Shown here: positions 18,107 through 27,318 of the stretch, in pieces
Layout of the letters: every line of letters begins with the position of its first letter
Numbering within the stretch: position 1 is the first letter of the stretch
Assembly: GCF_035207705.1 (NCBI RefSeq)
Contig: NZ_CP128187.1
Coordinates: 2,976,001 to 3,040,000 of the forward strand
From: Maribacter sp. BPC-D8
Lineage (GTDB): Bacteria > Bacteroidota > Bacteroidia > Flavobacteriales > Flavobacteriaceae
DNA length: 64,000 bases
Direction: 5' to 3'
Made by a program: the position numbers and the translations under genes
The notes under the pieces: generated by a model
What the model was told of the DNA's origin: nothing
Database searches by the model: none
Seen by the model: only the letters and a program-made list of their open reading frames with translations

Positions 18107-19540
18107 ATGCGTTTAGCAACAATAAAAGAATTACTAGCAAGTAAAAACTTACTACAAGAAGTAACTATTAAAGGATGGGTAAGAACCTTTAGAAGCAATC
18201 GTTTTATAGCATTAAACGATGGATCTACTTTAGGCACTATTCAATGTGTAGTTGATTTTGAAAATTTTGATGAAGAATTATTAAAAAAAGTAAATACTGG
18301 TGCTGCATTAAAAATCACAGGTACACTTGTTGAAAGTCAAGGTCGTGGTCAATCTGTAGAAATTCAAGTAAGCGCTTTAGAAGTATTGGGCGTTGCTGAT
18401 CCAGAAGAATATCCTATTCAACCAAAAAAGCACTCTTTAGAGTTTTTGAGAGAAAAGGCACATTTAAGAATTAGAACTAACACTTTTGCTGCAATTATGC
18501 GTGTTAGGTCTACCCTATCTTTTGCTATTCACAGCTATTTTAGAGAAAACGGTTTCAACTACTTCCACGCTCCTATTATTACGGGATCAGATGCTGAAGG
18601 TGCAGGAGAAATGTTTCGTGTTACTACATTAGATGAGAAAAATCCTCCACTTACAGAAGATGGGGATGTAAATTACAAAGAAGATTTCTTCGGAAAAGAA
18701 ACCAACTTAACAGTTTCTGGTCAATTAGAAGCAGAGGCTTATGCAATGGCATTAGGTAAAGTTTATACATTCGGACCTACATTTAGAGCCGAAAATTCAA
18801 ATACATCTAGACATTTAGCTGAATTTTGGATGATCGAACCAGAAATGGCTTTCTTCGATTTAGATGCCAATATGGACCTTGCAGAAGACTTTATTAAAAA
18901 CGTTATTTCTTATACATTGACGCATTGTCAAGAAGATTTAGAGTTTTTAGAAAAGAGATTGATAGACGAGGAAAAAAGCAAACCACAGGCGCAACGTAGC
19001 GACATGCCTTTAATTGAAAAATTAAAATTCGTGGCAGATAACAACTTTAAAAGAGTGAGTTATACTGAAGCTATTGATATTCTTAAAAACTGTAAGCCTA
19101 ATAAAAAGAAACAATTTACTTACCCAATTGAAGAGTGGGGTACAGATCTACAAAGCGAGCATGAGCGTTACTTAGTAGAAAAGCATTTTAAATGTCCGGT
19201 AATATTATTTGATTACCCAGCAAAAATTAAAGCTTTCTACATGCGATTAAACGAAGACGGAAAAACCGTAAGAGCTATGGATATTTTATTTCCAGGCATA
19301 GGTGAAATCGTTGGTGGATCACAAAGAGAAGAGCGCTTAGATGTCTTGAAAGAGAAAATCAAAGAATTGGGTATAGACGAGAAAGAACTATGGTGGTACC
19401 TAGATTTAAGAAAATTCGGAACTGCAGAACATAGTGGTTTTGGTCTTGGTTTTGAACGATTAGTTCTTTTCGCAACTGGTATGGGTAATATTAGAGATGT
19501 AATTCCGTTTCCAAGAACGCCACAGAATGCCGAATTCTAA
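18107..19540 (+). CDS. asnS: Asparaginyl-tRNA synthetase
   Basis: 477 residues. Class IIb synthetase charging tRNA-Asn. An N-terminal OB-fold anticodon-binding domain (about 15-105, [22 protein letters not shown]) is followed by the class II catalytic core: motif 2 [25 protein letters not shown] and motif 3 [10 protein letters not shown] near the C-terminus, ending in [10 protein letters not shown] as is usual for AsnRS. Its own -7 element lies upstream. rpoN follows after 38 nt in the same direction, possibly co-transcribed. Confidence 0.98.
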   Translation: MRLATIKELLASKNLLQEVTIKGWVRTFRSNRFIALNDGSTLGTIQCVVDFENFDEELLKKVNTGAALKITGTLVESQGRGQSVEIQVSALEVLGVADPEEYPIQPKKHSLEFLREKAHLRIRTNTFAAIMRVRSTLSFAIHSYFRENGFNYFHAPIITGSDAEGAGEMFRVTTLDEKNPPLTEDGDVNYKEDFFGKETNLTVSGQLEAEAYAMALGKVYTFGPTFRAENSNTSRHLAEFWMIEPEMAFFDLDANMDLAEDFIKNVISYTLTHCQEDLEFLEKRLIDEEKSKPQAQRSDMPLIEKLKFVADNNFKRVSYTEAIDILKNCKPNKKKQFTYPIEEWGTDLQSEHERYLVEKHFKCPVILFDYPAKIKAFYMRLNEDGKTVRAMDILFPGIGEIVGGSQREERLDVLKEKIKELGIDEKELWWYLDLRKFGTAEHSGFGLGFERLVLFATGMGNIRDVIPFPRTPQNAEF

Positions 19541-19578
19541 GCGGATTTAGTTACTTTTACCAGTACTAGAATAAAGTA

Positions 19579-21036
19579 ATGCTGAAACAACACCTATCAT
19601 TTAAATTATCTCAAAAGTTATCTCCACAGCAAATTCAATTGATGAAGCTGATTCAATTGCCTACGCAGGCTTTTGAACAACGTCTCAATCAAGAATTAGA
19701 GGAAAATCCGGCTTTAGAAACAGGTAAAGAAGACTTAGAAAATACGAATGATGAGTATGATGAAGTTTACGATGAAGCAGCTGACAACGAAACCATTAAC
19801 ACTGAAGACATCAATATCGATGATTATTTAAGTGATGATGAAATTCCTGATTATCGCACCAAAGCGAATAATTATAGCACAGATGATGAAGAAAAAAGTG
19901 TGCCTTACGCCGCAGGTACTTCTTTCAATCAGTATCTAATAAATCAACTGAATACCGTTTATCTTACAGATGACGAGTGGAACATTGCCGAGTTTCTAGT
20001 AGGCAGTATAGATGAAAGCGGATATATACGTAGACCTATCGCCGATATTATGGATGATTTGGCTTTTACCCAAAACATTTACACTGATGAAAAAACAATT
20101 ACAAAAATACTTTCTATAGTTCAAGAGTTAGACCCACCTGGTGTGGGCGCTAGATCTTTAGAAGAGTGTTTAATCATACAACTAGAGCGTAAAGAAATTA
20201 CCCCAAGTATTGAGCTTGCCACCGCAATTCTTAAAAAGTCTTTTGAACACTTTACTAAAAAGCACTATCAAAAATTAATTCAGAAGCATAATATTACCGA
20301 AGACGAGTTAAAAGCTGCAATTGGAGAAATTGAAAAATTAAATCCAAAACCAGGTGGTTCGTATTCTGGAAACAACAGAATTGTAGAGCATGTAGTACCT
20401 GATTTTGCCATTAGAATTACCGAAGGCGAATTGGAGCTTACACTAAATGGTAGAAATGCACCAGAGCTACATGTATCTAGAGAGTATAGTAATATGCTTA
20501 AAGGCTACAAAGAAGCTAAAGATAAGTCTAAGTCCCAAAAAGACACCGTGATGTTTATTAAGCAGAAGTTAGACGCTGCTAAATGGTTTATTGATGCTAT
20601 AAGACAGCGCCAACAAACCCTGTTTATTACAATGAACTCAATTATGCAATATCAAAAAGAATATTTTCTGACAGGAGATGAGCGTAATTTGAGACCTATG
20701 ATTCTAAAAGATATTGCAGATGAAATAGGAATGGATGTTTCAACAGTATCTAGGGTAGCAAATAGCAAATATGTAGATACCCCTTATGGAACCAAGTTGA
20801 TAAAAGAATATTTTTCTGAGTCAATGAAAAATGAACAAGGAGAAGATGTTTCTACAAAAGAAATAAAGAAGATTTTAGAAACAGTTATTCAAAACGAGAC
20901 AAAGAAAAAGCCTTTAACAGATGACAAACTTGCTGCTATTTTAAAGGAAAAAGGATATCCTATTGCTAGAAGAACAGTAGCTAAATACAGAGAGCAGCTA
21001 AGTATACCTGTTGCACGTATGAGAAAAGAAATTTAA
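19579..21036 (+). CDS. rpoN: RNA polymerase sigma-54 factor
   Basis: 485 residues. Region I (1-50) is Gln/Leu-rich (LSFKLSQKLSPQQIQLMKLIQLP), region II (about 50-115) is very acidic, the core-binding domain follows, and the DNA-binding part contains a helix-turn-helix (DIADEIGMDVSTVSRVANSKYV) and the RpoN box ARRTVAKYRE (463-472). Sigma-54 needs AAA+ activators; none is encoded in this window. The stop overlaps the start of the next gene by one base (TAATG), suggesting coupling. Confidence 0.97.
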   Translation: MLKQHLSFKLSQKLSPQQIQLMKLIQLPTQAFEQRLNQELEENPALETGKEDLENTNDEYDEVYDEAADNETINTEDINIDDYLSDDEIPDYRTKANNYSTDDEEKSVPYAAGTSFNQYLINQLNTVYLTDDEWNIAEFLVGSIDESGYIRRPIADIMDDLAFTQNIYTDEKTITKILSIVQELDPPGVGARSLEECLIIQLERKEITPSIELATAILKKSFEHFTKKHYQKLIQKHNITEDELKAAIGEIEKLNPKPGGSYSGNNRIVEHVVPDFAIRITEGELELTLNGRNAPELHVSREYSNMLKGYKEAKDKSKSQKDTVMFIKQKLDAAKWFIDAIRQRQQTLFITMNSIMQYQKEYFLTGDERNLRPMILKDIADEIGMDVSTVSRVANSKYVDTPYGTKLIKEYFSESMKNEQGEDVSTKEIKKILETVIQNETKKKPLTDDKLAAILKEKGYPIARRTVAKYREQLSIPVARMRKEI

Positions 21037-21641
21037 TGAAGATTTTCTCTAATCTTATCTCCTACTTATTTCACCCGCTATTTATTCCTATAGGTGGTAC
21101 TGTTGCCTATTTTCTAATCACTCCAAAATTTACCCCATTAGAAATTCAAAGCGCGAGTATATTACCCATTTTTATATTAACCGTTATTATTCCGATAATA
21201 ACCTTTTTAATATTGAAGAATTTGGGCTTGGTACACTCCATTACGCTAGACTCCATTCAAGAAAGAAAATACCCGCTTTATATTCACGCATCAATACTTC
21301 TTTTAATCCTTTATAAAGTCATTCCAAACAATTACGTAAGTGAGCTTTATTTTTACTTTACAGGGTTATTAGGCGCAACTGTAGCCTGTATACTATTACT
21401 ATTATTCAATTTTAAAACTAGCCTACATACCGTTGGTATAAGTGGTCTTTTAATGTATCTCATTAATTTAAGCATACATTTTGAAATCAATCTTATTATT
21501 GCCATCAGTTTGCTTATTGTATGTACAGGAAGTATCATAACTGCCAGACTATATCTAAAAGCACATACCGGTATTGAAGTTGTAATCGGTCTTTTTATAG
21601 GACTATTATCTCAGTTGTTAACTGTAAGATTCTGGTTATAG
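21036..21641 (+). CDS. PAP2-like integral membrane protein
   Basis: 201 residues, mostly membrane-spanning (about six helices). The segment LHTVGISGLLMY ... TARLYLKAHTGIEVVIGLFIGL resembles phosphatidic-acid-phosphatase type 2 motifs in order (SxHxxG-like, then RxxxxxHxxxxVxxG), but the usual first Lys/Arg motif is unclear. It may be a lipid phosphatase or a degenerate relative. It overlaps rpoN by one base and the convergent barrel gene by 6 bp. Moderate confidence in fold, low in activity. Confidence 0.7.
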   Translation: MKIFSNLISYLFHPLFIPIGGTVAYFLITPKFTPLEIQSASILPIFILTVIIPIITFLILKNLGLVHSITLDSIQERKYPLYIHASILLLILYKVIPNNYVSELYFYFTGLLGATVACILLLLFNFKTSLHTVGISGLLMYLINLSIHFEINLIIAISLLIVCTGSIITARLYLKAHTGIEVVIGLFIGLLSQLLTVRFWL

Positions 21642-22304
21642 AATATAGAAAATAAGACCTATACGCAATGGTGTGTATTGCAATACCTCACCATTTACCG
21701 AAGCATTACCATCGAAAAGCTCAGTTAAGGCATAATACGCATGAAGATTAAAAGTATTATAACCAAAACTTAAAGTAAGCCCGTATTGAAATTTAGTTAA
21801 GTCTGTATTTTTGAATCCCTCACTAATATCACCTAAATCATATTTTGAACGAGCTCCTACAATATAAGCAGCCTTAATACCACCATAGACACGCCAGAAT
21901 TTATAATCTTCTGCAGTGGAATTTCGCCATCTAAATTCTAAAGGAAACTCAACTAGGTGTGTCTCTAACTTACTTCTAGTAATATCATCATTTATACTAT
22001 ACGTAATATCATCACCAGATATATCGGCAACTAAGTTTGAATAATAACTATTCAAGGCCAAGCCTGCTCCAATACCTATAGCCTTTGTTCCTGCTCTGTT
22101 TAAAGGAATATCTTTTATTACACCCGCTTGTAGACCATAAGAGAGGTTACGTTGATTAGAACCTTCAGGATGATTCAATATAAAGTTATACGATAGACCA
22201 ACATAAAACTGATCTTCAAAATACCGTGTATCTGAAATACTATCTGAAACTACTTGAGCATTAGATTGCAGAACTACTAATAAAAATAAAATGGCAAAAC
22301 GCAT
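21636..22304 (-). CDS. PorT-like outer-membrane beta-barrel protein
   Basis: 222 residues with a signal peptide (MRFAILFLLVVLQSNAQ) and repeated amphipathic strands (FYVGLSYNFIL, LSYGLQAGVIKDIPL, IGIGAGLALNSYY, VYGGIKAAYIVG, YGLTLSFGYNTFNLHAYYAL), ending in an aromatic LRIGLIFYIL strand. This fits the outer-membrane barrel/PorT family of Bacteroidota. It lies downstream of the ExbB/ExbD operon but behind a hairpin terminator, so it may have its own promoter. A T9SS role cannot be claimed from this context. Confidence 0.75.
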   Translation of the reverse strand: MRFAILFLLVVLQSNAQVVSDSISDTRYFEDQFYVGLSYNFILNHPEGSNQRNLSYGLQAGVIKDIPLNRAGTKAIGIGAGLALNSYYSNLVADISGDDITYSINDDITRSKLETHLVEFPLEFRWRNSTAEDYKFWRVYGGIKAAYIVGARSKYDLGDISEGFKNTDLTKFQYGLTLSFGYNTFNLHAYYALTELFDGNASVNGEVLQYTPLRIGLIFYIL

Positions 22305-22320
22305 GAAGTAAAGTTAATGA

Positions 22321-22356
22321 AATAAAAAACGCTTCAAATAAATTTGAAGCGTTTTG
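22321..22356 (-). terminator. Terminator of the ExbB/ExbD operon
   Basis: The inverted repeat AAAACGCTTCAAAT/ATTTGAAGCGTTTT (22326-22355) is followed on the minus strand by a T-run (complement of AATAAAAAA at 22321). It lies 26 nt past the stop of the last exbD. Confidence 0.85.
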
Positions 22357-22381
22357 AAAATGTAATATTCTACTTAACTAA

Positions 22382-22864
22382 CTATTGTAGATTATTGAAA
22401 GCATCACCTTCATAGGTAGTATAATTTACCTTTAAAGCGTTTACCTTTCTTAACTCTTGTTTAATATCGGATATCAATCCCATACTAGCGTTCTTATCAA
22501 CCTTAAGTGCCGTGGTCAATACATTCTGAATTTCTTGAGGCTTTTTAGCTCTTTCCATCAAAATATAATCACCAACTTCTGAAGGACTAGAGAATTTGTC
22601 ATTTAATTGGATTTTTGGTTCAGTACCAAAAGTTTTCTCGAACTCTTTAGTTGGCTTACCAACATAAATATAGATTACACGATCTTTCTTTTCCAATTTC
22701 TTAACTTCACTAGCGTTCGGAAGTACGTTTTCAACTTTCAAGGAACTATCCTTCATAACGGTTACCGTCATAAAGAAAAACAAAAGCATAAATACAATGT
22801 CAGGAAGGGAAGCTGTTGATACCGCTGGTATCTCTCCATCTTTTTTCTTTGCAAATTTTGACAT
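22382..22864 (-). CDS. ExbD/TolR-family biopolymer transport protein (second copy)
   Basis: 160 residues. A short cytoplasmic tail, then a single transmembrane helix starting PDIVFMLLFFFMTVTV with the conserved proton-path Asp22, then a periplasmic domain. With ExbB it converts proton-motive force into work on outer-membrane transporters through TonB. It is the last gene of a four-gene operon, 22 nt after the first exbD. The C-terminal half (MGLISDIKQELRKVNALKVNYTT) is shared with Bacteroidota ExbD proteins. Confidence 0.92.
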   Translation of the reverse strand: MSKFAKKKDGEIPAVSTASLPDIVFMLLFFFMTVTVMKDSSLKVENVLPNASEVKKLEKKDRVIYIYVGKPTKEFEKTFGTEPKIQLNDKFSSPSEVGDYILMERAKKPQEIQNVLTTALKVDKNASMGLISDIKQELRKVNALKVNYTTYEGDAFNNLQ

Positions 22865-22886
22865 AGTGTTACTTTTAATTTATTAA

Positions 22887-23510
22887 TTATTCGCTTGAAG
22901 TTTCAGCTTCAGATAATTTCTGTGGAAACAAACCTTGTATTTTTTGTACCTTTTCTTTCAATTCTTCTTTAACAGAATCTTCAGTTTCAGGATTTAAATA
23001 CTCAGCTTCCATAGCCACATAATCTTTACCAAATAAACGCTTAGCTTCTCTATTTCTAAGATCGTTATATGCCCCTACCAATTCATTTTGAACTGTGATG
23101 TAAGTACCATACTTTGTTTCACGATCATTCTTTAAAGAGATAATTGCCTTTGTCGGATTATCCGAAGATTCAGCAATACGCTTTCCTTTACAGTAGCTAC
23201 AATAATCAGGACTTCCTGACGGTGCTCCACCGTTATCTAAAAACGCCATTGCTCTTTCACGCAATTTATCTATTGAAAGAATCTCATCTTCCACCAACAA
23301 CTGACCATTTCGGTTAATATTAACCGTAAAAATGTTCTTTTGCTTAATAATTGGTGGTGCTTCCGTAGGTGGCTCCATTGGTGGTAACATACGATCCAAA
23401 CCTGCATCTGTTTCAATAGTAGTTGTTACTAAGAAAAAGATAAGTAAAAGGAAAGCTATGTCCGCCATTGAACCCGCACTAACTTCTGGTGCTCCTGCTC
23501 TTCTAGCCAT
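22887..23510 (-). CDS. ExbD/TolR-family biopolymer transport protein (first copy, with CxxC)
   Basis: 207 residues, longer than the usual 140-160. One transmembrane helix (MADIAFLLLIFFLVTTT) carries the proton-path Asp17, followed by a Pro-rich stretch (about 41-55) and a periplasmic domain containing a Cys-Ser-Tyr-Cys pair (Cys104, Cys107) in an inserted loop. The CxxC may form a disulfide. Two different ExbD proteins in one operon suggests a heteromeric stator, as proposed for other Bacteroidota. It is 14 nt downstream of the small membrane protein gene. Confidence 0.92.
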   Translation of the reverse strand: MARRAGAPEVSAGSMADIAFLLLIFFLVTTTIETDAGLDRMLPPMEPPTEAPPIIKQKNIFTVNINRNGQLLVEDEILSIDKLRERAMAFLDNGGAPSGSPDYCSYCKGKRIAESSDNPTKAIISLKNDRETKYGTYITVQNELVGAYNDLRNREAKRLFGKDYVAMEAEYLNPETEDSVKEELKEKVQKIQGLFPQKLSEAETSSE

Positions 23511-23524
23511 AGTTCTTTATTTTA

Positions 23525-23956
23525 TTATTTACTAAACATGTTTTTTACAGCTGGCACTATCAAAGATAATACTGCAATTATAGTAAGGATAAAAAATACA
23601 TTTAATCCCATTCCTATATTCTTCACTGTACTTTCATCTGTCATTGAAGCAAATTCAGGAGCAACGTCCGTTCCGCTTGACATAACATAAGAAATACCAA
23701 CTACCAATAAAAGACCACCAACAACAAACAAAGTTTTTTTCAAACCTTGAGGGTTAGAGAATAGGTTTTTTAAGGTGAAGACTAAACTTACTATAACGGC
23801 AACAGCCAAAAGGAAGTAAGTTATCATAAACATAAAGTTCATAGCACCACTTTGAGCTGCTTCAGCAGCAGGCATATCCCTTTCAGGAAGCATGAACCAC
23901 AGTACTGCACCAAGTAATCCTATTACTACCAATGCTATTTTTACAATTTTTTGCAT
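23525..23956 (-). CDS. Small membrane protein within the ExbB/ExbD operon
   Basis: 143 residues, no recognised family. Four hydrophobic segments are visible: about 4-23 (IVKIALVVIGLLGAVLWFML), 43-62, 75-92 and 117-137. The loop between the first two helices is short. It is encoded between exbB (26 nt upstream) and exbD (14 nt downstream), so it is probably an assembly factor or subunit of this energising complex. No enzymatic motif seen. Confidence 0.75.
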   Translation of the reverse strand: MQKIVKIALVVIGLLGAVLWFMLPERDMPAAEAAQSGAMNFMFMITYFLLAVAVIVSLVFTLKNLFSNPQGLKKTLFVVGGLLLVVGISYVMSSGTDVAPEFASMTDESTVKNIGMGLNVFFILTIIAVLSLIVPAVKNMFSK

Positions 23957-23982
23957 AATATTTTAGGTATTAAAAGTGATAC

Positions 23983-24732
23983 TTATTTTTTGTGATCCAC
24001 CAACATATCGATTAAAGTAATCGAAGAGTCTTCCATATCATTAACGATGCTATCAATTTTAGCAATGATATAATTATAGAAAATTTGAAGGATAATAGCC
24101 GTAATAAGACCAAATACAGTTGTTAATAATGCAACCTGAATATCACCTGCAATAAGAGATGCACTTAAGTTACCAACTGCAGCAATCTTTTGGAAAGCCT
24201 GAATCATACCGATTACCGTACCCATGAAACCAAGCATTGGAGCAATAGCGATAAATAAAGACAACCAAGAAACGTTTTTCTCTAATTGACCCATTTGAAC
24301 ACCACCATAAGCAACAACCGCTTTTTCAGCAGACTCGATGCTCTCACCAGCTCTATCTAAACCTTGATAGTAAATAGAAGCAACAGGACCTTTTGTATTT
24401 CTACAAACTTCTTTTGCAGCTTCAACACCACCAGATGCCAATGCGTCTTCAACTTGTTGTTTCAACTTAGCAGTATTAGTACTTGCCATGTTTAAATAGA
24501 TAATTCTTTCAATAGCAACTGCTAAACCAAGAATCAAACATAAAAGAACGATACCCATAAAGCCGGCACCACCAGTAATAAACATTTCTTTTAACATTTG
24601 AGTAAAACCTCTCTCTGCTTCTGGAGTTGCGTCTTGAAGTAATAAAGCTACTGCGGCTACTTTAGCGCTTGCCATATTTGTACCTGCTACAAATGCCCCA
24701 GCAATTGCTAGGCTTGGGAATAATTTTTTCAT
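23983..24732 (-). CDS. exbB: ExbB/TolQ/MotA-family proton channel protein
   Basis: 249 residues. A signal-like N-terminal helix (1-25) is followed by a short periplasmic stretch and then the ExbB core: helix IVLLCLILGLAVAIERIIYLN, cytoplasmic loop, and the two C-terminal helices containing APMLGFMGTVIGMIQAF and IQVALLTTVFGLITAIILQIFYN, the MotA/TolQ/ExbB signature. First gene of the exbB-membrane protein-exbD-exbD operon. It powers TonB-dependent uptake, which would serve the SusC/D-type transport implied elsewhere in the window. Confidence 0.95.
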   Translation of the reverse strand: MKKLFPSLAIAGAFVAGTNMASAKVAAVALLLQDATPEAERGFTQMLKEMFITGGAGFMGIVLLCLILGLAVAIERIIYLNMASTNTAKLKQQVEDALASGGVEAAKEVCRNTKGPVASIYYQGLDRAGESIESAEKAVVAYGGVQMGQLEKNVSWLSLFIAIAPMLGFMGTVIGMIQAFQKIAAVGNLSASLIAGDIQVALLTTVFGLITAIILQIFYNYIIAKIDSIVNDMEDSSITLIDMLVDHKK

Positions 24733-24809
24733 TTTTCTGAACTTAAATTAGTTAGTTAATAGGGTTAAAGATAAAAAAAAAACAATATAAAAAAAGTAAA
24801 ACTTACTTG

Positions 24810-24897
24810 CAGAGAGGAAGGGATTCGAACCCTCGATACCCTTTTGGGGTATACACACTTTCCAGGCGTGCGCCTTCGACCACTCGGCCACCTCTCT
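24810..24897 (-). tRNA. tRNA-Ser(GGA)
   Basis: Read on the minus strand, an 88-nt class II tRNA. The acceptor stem AGAGAGG/CCTCTCT pairs fully. The D-arm has TGGCCGAGTGG, the anticodon loop CTGGAAA gives anticodon GGA, a long variable arm (TATACCCCAAAAGGGTAT) is typical of serine tRNAs, and the T-arm is GGGTTCGAATCCC. The discriminator is G and CCA is not encoded. It stands alone between exbB and the asparaginase gene. Confidence 0.97.
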
Positions 24898-24968
24898 AAG
24901 ATACCTTTTTTAAGGGTGGGCAAATAACAAAAAAAATATTAGTTTAAAAAATTAAACCACTGTTAAAT

Positions 24969-26000
24969 TTACACCATCTCTCCTCGTAAAGAAGTCTCAA
25001 AAACAGTTTTGAACAACTCATGAGAGACACCACTACCAAGCAAGTACATTGCCTTTGTAATAGCAGCCTCAGTTGTAATATCCTTACCGTTAATAACTTG
25101 CATTTTCTTAAGTCTAGAACTGGTTTCATAATGCCCCATCATAACGGCACCGCCAGAACACTGAGTTACATTAATAATATGTATACCTTTATTTATTGCA
25201 TTATTTAATTTCTTTAAAAACCATTCTTCCATCGGCGCATTTCCAGAACCATATGTCTCCAAAACTAACGCTTTTAAATTTTCAGTTTGCAAAATTGCAT
25301 CGATAACATTTTTGTTAATTCCCGGAAATATTTTCAAAATAGCCACATTATCGTCCATATTTCTGTGAGATTTTAACGTTAATTTTCTTTTTTGAGGGAA
25401 TAAATATTCATTAAAAACGGTCAAATGCACTCCCGATTCAATTAAATGAGGGTAATTTAATGACGCAAAAGCTTGAAATTGCTCTGCATTTATCTTCGTA
25501 GTTCTATTACCACGATACAATTTATACTCAAAATAGAGTCCGACTTCTTGTATAACTGGCTTACCTTTTTTATACAAAGCAGCAATTTGTATGGCAGTTA
25601 TTAAATTTTCTTTGGCATCGGTTCTCAAATCTCCAATTGGTAATTGCGAACCAGTCAATATTACAGGTTTTGTTAAATTTTCAAGTAAAAAGCTTAAAGC
25701 AGAAGCTGTATAACTCATAGTATCACTACCATGTAATACTACAAAACCATCATACTCATTATATTTCTCCGTAATAATATCAGCTATTGTCACCCAATGC
25801 GTAGGATTCATATTAGATGAATCTATGGGGTGCTCGAAAGAAAAACTAGATATGGTACAGTCTAATTGATTTAGCTCAGGTATATTTTTCAACAATTGCG
25901 AAAAATCAAAGGCTTTTAAAGCTCCTGAGGTATAATCTTTCATCATACCAATAGTACCACCTGTGTATATTAATAAGATATCTCTTTTATCTATGCTCAA
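24969..26000 (-). CDS. ansA: L-asparaginase (type I, cytoplasmic)
   Basis: 343 residues, no signal peptide. Hydrolyses L-asparagine to aspartate and ammonia. Both catalytic triad regions are visible: IYTGGTIGM (Thr13 and Thr16 region) and LHGSDTMSYTAS (Asp93, Thr94), followed by KPVILTGSQLPIGDLRTDAKENL. Length and motifs fit the type I family. It lies 22 nt downstream of tatD on the same strand, so the two are probably co-transcribed. The start is ATG at 26000. Confidence 0.93.
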   Translation of the reverse strand: MSIDKRDILLIYTGGTIGMMKDYTSGALKAFDFSQLLKNIPELNQLDCTISSFSFEHPIDSSNMNPTHWVTIADIITEKYNEYDGFVVLHGSDTMSYTASALSFLLENLTKPVILTGSQLPIGDLRTDAKENLITAIQIAALYKKGKPVIQEVGLYFEYKLYRGNRTTKINAEQFQAFASLNYPHLIESGVHLTVFNEYLFPQKRKLTLKSHRNMDDNVAILKIFPGINKNVIDAILQTENLKALVLETYGSGNAPMEEWFLKKLNNAINKGIHIINVTQCSGGAVMMGHYETSSRLKKMQVINGKDITTEAAITKAMYLLGSGVSHELFKTVFETSLRGEMV

Positions 26001-26022
26001 ACCTTTGACTTTAAGTTGATTA

Positions 26023-26790
26023 TTAAATTCCGAAAACTTCTTTAGAGTTCTTCGTAGTCTCTATAGCTATTTGCTCATTGGGTACACCATGAATGTCTGC
26101 CAACTTCTCAAGCACATTAACGATATAAGCACTTTCATTTCTCTTACCTCTATAAGGAGCAGGTGCCAAATACGGCGAATCGGTTTCTAGTACAATATGC
26201 TTAAGATCTATTTCTTTTAAAAATGTATCGATTTTACCATTCTTAAAAGTCACTACACCACCAATACCCAACTTCATATTATATGATATCGCTTTTTCTG
26301 CCTGCTCATATTTACCAGTAAAGCAATGAAAAATTCCTCTTAAATCATCTCCTTTCTCCTCCTCTAGTATTTCAAAAACCTCATCAAAAGCATCTCGACA
26401 ATGAATAACGATAGGCAATTTATGCTTCTTCGCTATTTGTATTTGTTTTCTAAAAGCAATTTGCTGTTCTTTCAAATACTTCTTTTCCCAATACAGATCA
26501 ATCCCTATTTCTCCAATCGCATAATAGGTATGCTTACCCAACATTTCTTCAACATGCGCTAGCTCATCTTCAAAATTTTCTTTCACATGCGTGGGATGCA
26601 AGCCTGTCATTAAGAACATATGACCCGGAAATTCTTTTTCTAAAGCCAACATACTTTCTGTATAGGTAGAGTCTATAGCAGGAATAAAAAAACGTTCTAC
26701 TCCTAAATCAATGGCTTTCTGTATTGCTTCTTTTCGGTCATCATCGAAAGCTTCGCTATATAAATGTGTATGCGTATCGGTTATTATCAT
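26023..26790 (-). CDS. tatD: TatD-family metal-dependent hydrolase/DNase
   Basis: 255 residues, the TIM-barrel TatD family (3'-5' exonuclease; D-aminoacyl-tRNA deacylase activities are also reported in the family). Metal ligands His7/His9 in TDTHTHL, Glu in YAIGEIGIDLYW, His in LPIVIHCRDA, HCFTG, and Asp in VLETDSPYLAPAPYRGKRNE are all present. It is divergent from the retropepsin-like gene, with a back-to-back -7 element 5 nt from its start, and heads a probable operon with asparaginase. Confidence 0.93.
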   Translation of the reverse strand: MIITDTHTHLYSEAFDDDRKEAIQKAIDLGVERFFIPAIDSTYTESMLALEKEFPGHMFLMTGLHPTHVKENFEDELAHVEEMLGKHTYYAIGEIGIDLYWEKKYLKEQQIAFRKQIQIAKKHKLPIVIHCRDAFDEVFEILEEEKGDDLRGIFHCFTGKYEQAEKAISYNMKLGIGGVVTFKNGKIDTFLKEIDLKHIVLETDSPYLAPAPYRGKRNESAYIVNVLEKLADIHGVPNEQIAIETTKNSKEVFGI

Positions 26791-26794
26791 GCCA

Positions 26795-26802
26795 CAAAAA
26801 TA
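26795..26802 (-). promoter_or_regulatory. -7 element for tatD-ansA
   Basis: CAAAAATA on the plus strand reads TATTTTTG on the minus strand, matching TAnnTTTG, 4 nt upstream of the tatD ATG. This would give an almost leaderless mRNA. No -33 element is seen at 19 nt. Confidence 0.4.
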
Positions 26803-26806
26803 GGCT

Positions 26807-26814
26807 TATCTTTG
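26807..26814 (+). promoter_or_regulatory. -7 element for the retropepsin-like gene
   Basis: TATCTTTG matches TAnnTTTG and lies 13 nt before the ATG at 26828, back to back with the element for tatD. No -33 TTTG at the ideal spacing. Confidence 0.45.
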
Positions 26815-26827
26815 AAAAAAATGAATT

Positions 26828-27277
26828 ATGAGTACCCTCAAAAAATTTTTGAAGGATAAAGATTACGTGCGCATACCCTTAGTTTTAACTGCTACCGACC
26901 ATTTTGAAATATATGCAGAGATAAATTCTGTACCTGGACGGTTTATTTTAGATACAGGAGCTTCTAATACTTGTATTGGCATGGACCGCATTGACCATTT
27001 TAAACTAATTTCTGAAGAATCTATAATCAAAGCTGCAGGCGCGGGTGCAACCAATATGGAGACGCTGGTCTCCAAAAAGAATACGATTACACTAAACTCT
27101 TGGCGGTATAAAAAGCTAGAGATTGTATTATTCGACTTAAAACATGTTAATGAGGCTTTAACTGCACATCATGCAGAACCAGTAGACGGAATAATAGGAG
27201 CTGATATTCTTAAAAAATCGAAGGCAATTATAGATTACAATAAAAAGTGCATCTATTTAAAAAAGAAAAAGCGTTGA
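26828..27277 (+). CDS. Retropepsin-like aspartic protease, clan AA
   Basis: 149 residues, a single-lobe aspartic protease domain. The catalytic motif FILDTGASNTCIG has Asp42, and the second hydrophobic-Gly motif DGIIGADIL (about 122-130) fits. No signal peptide, so probably cytoplasmic. Retroviral-type proteases act as dimers; this single domain would need to dimerise. The stop codon lies inside the terminator hairpin. Physiological substrate unknown. Confidence 0.85.
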   Translation: MSTLKKFLKDKDYVRIPLVLTATDHFEIYAEINSVPGRFILDTGASNTCIGMDRIDHFKLISEESIIKAAGAGATNMETLVSKKNTITLNSWRYKKLEIVLFDLKHVNEALTAHHAEPVDGIIGADILKKSKAIIDYNKKCIYLKKKKR

Positions 27278-27294
27278 GATTACCCAACGCTTTT
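27267..27294. terminator. Bidirectional terminator between the protease gene and sucB
   Basis: AAAAGCGTTG (27267-27276) pairs perfectly with CAACGCTTTT (27285-27294). On the minus strand it is followed by a long T-rich run (complement of 27257-27266). The plus-strand gene's TGA overlaps the first arm. Confidence 0.85.
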
Positions 27295-27318
27295 CACATA
27301 TATCAAAAATTAGAAAAT

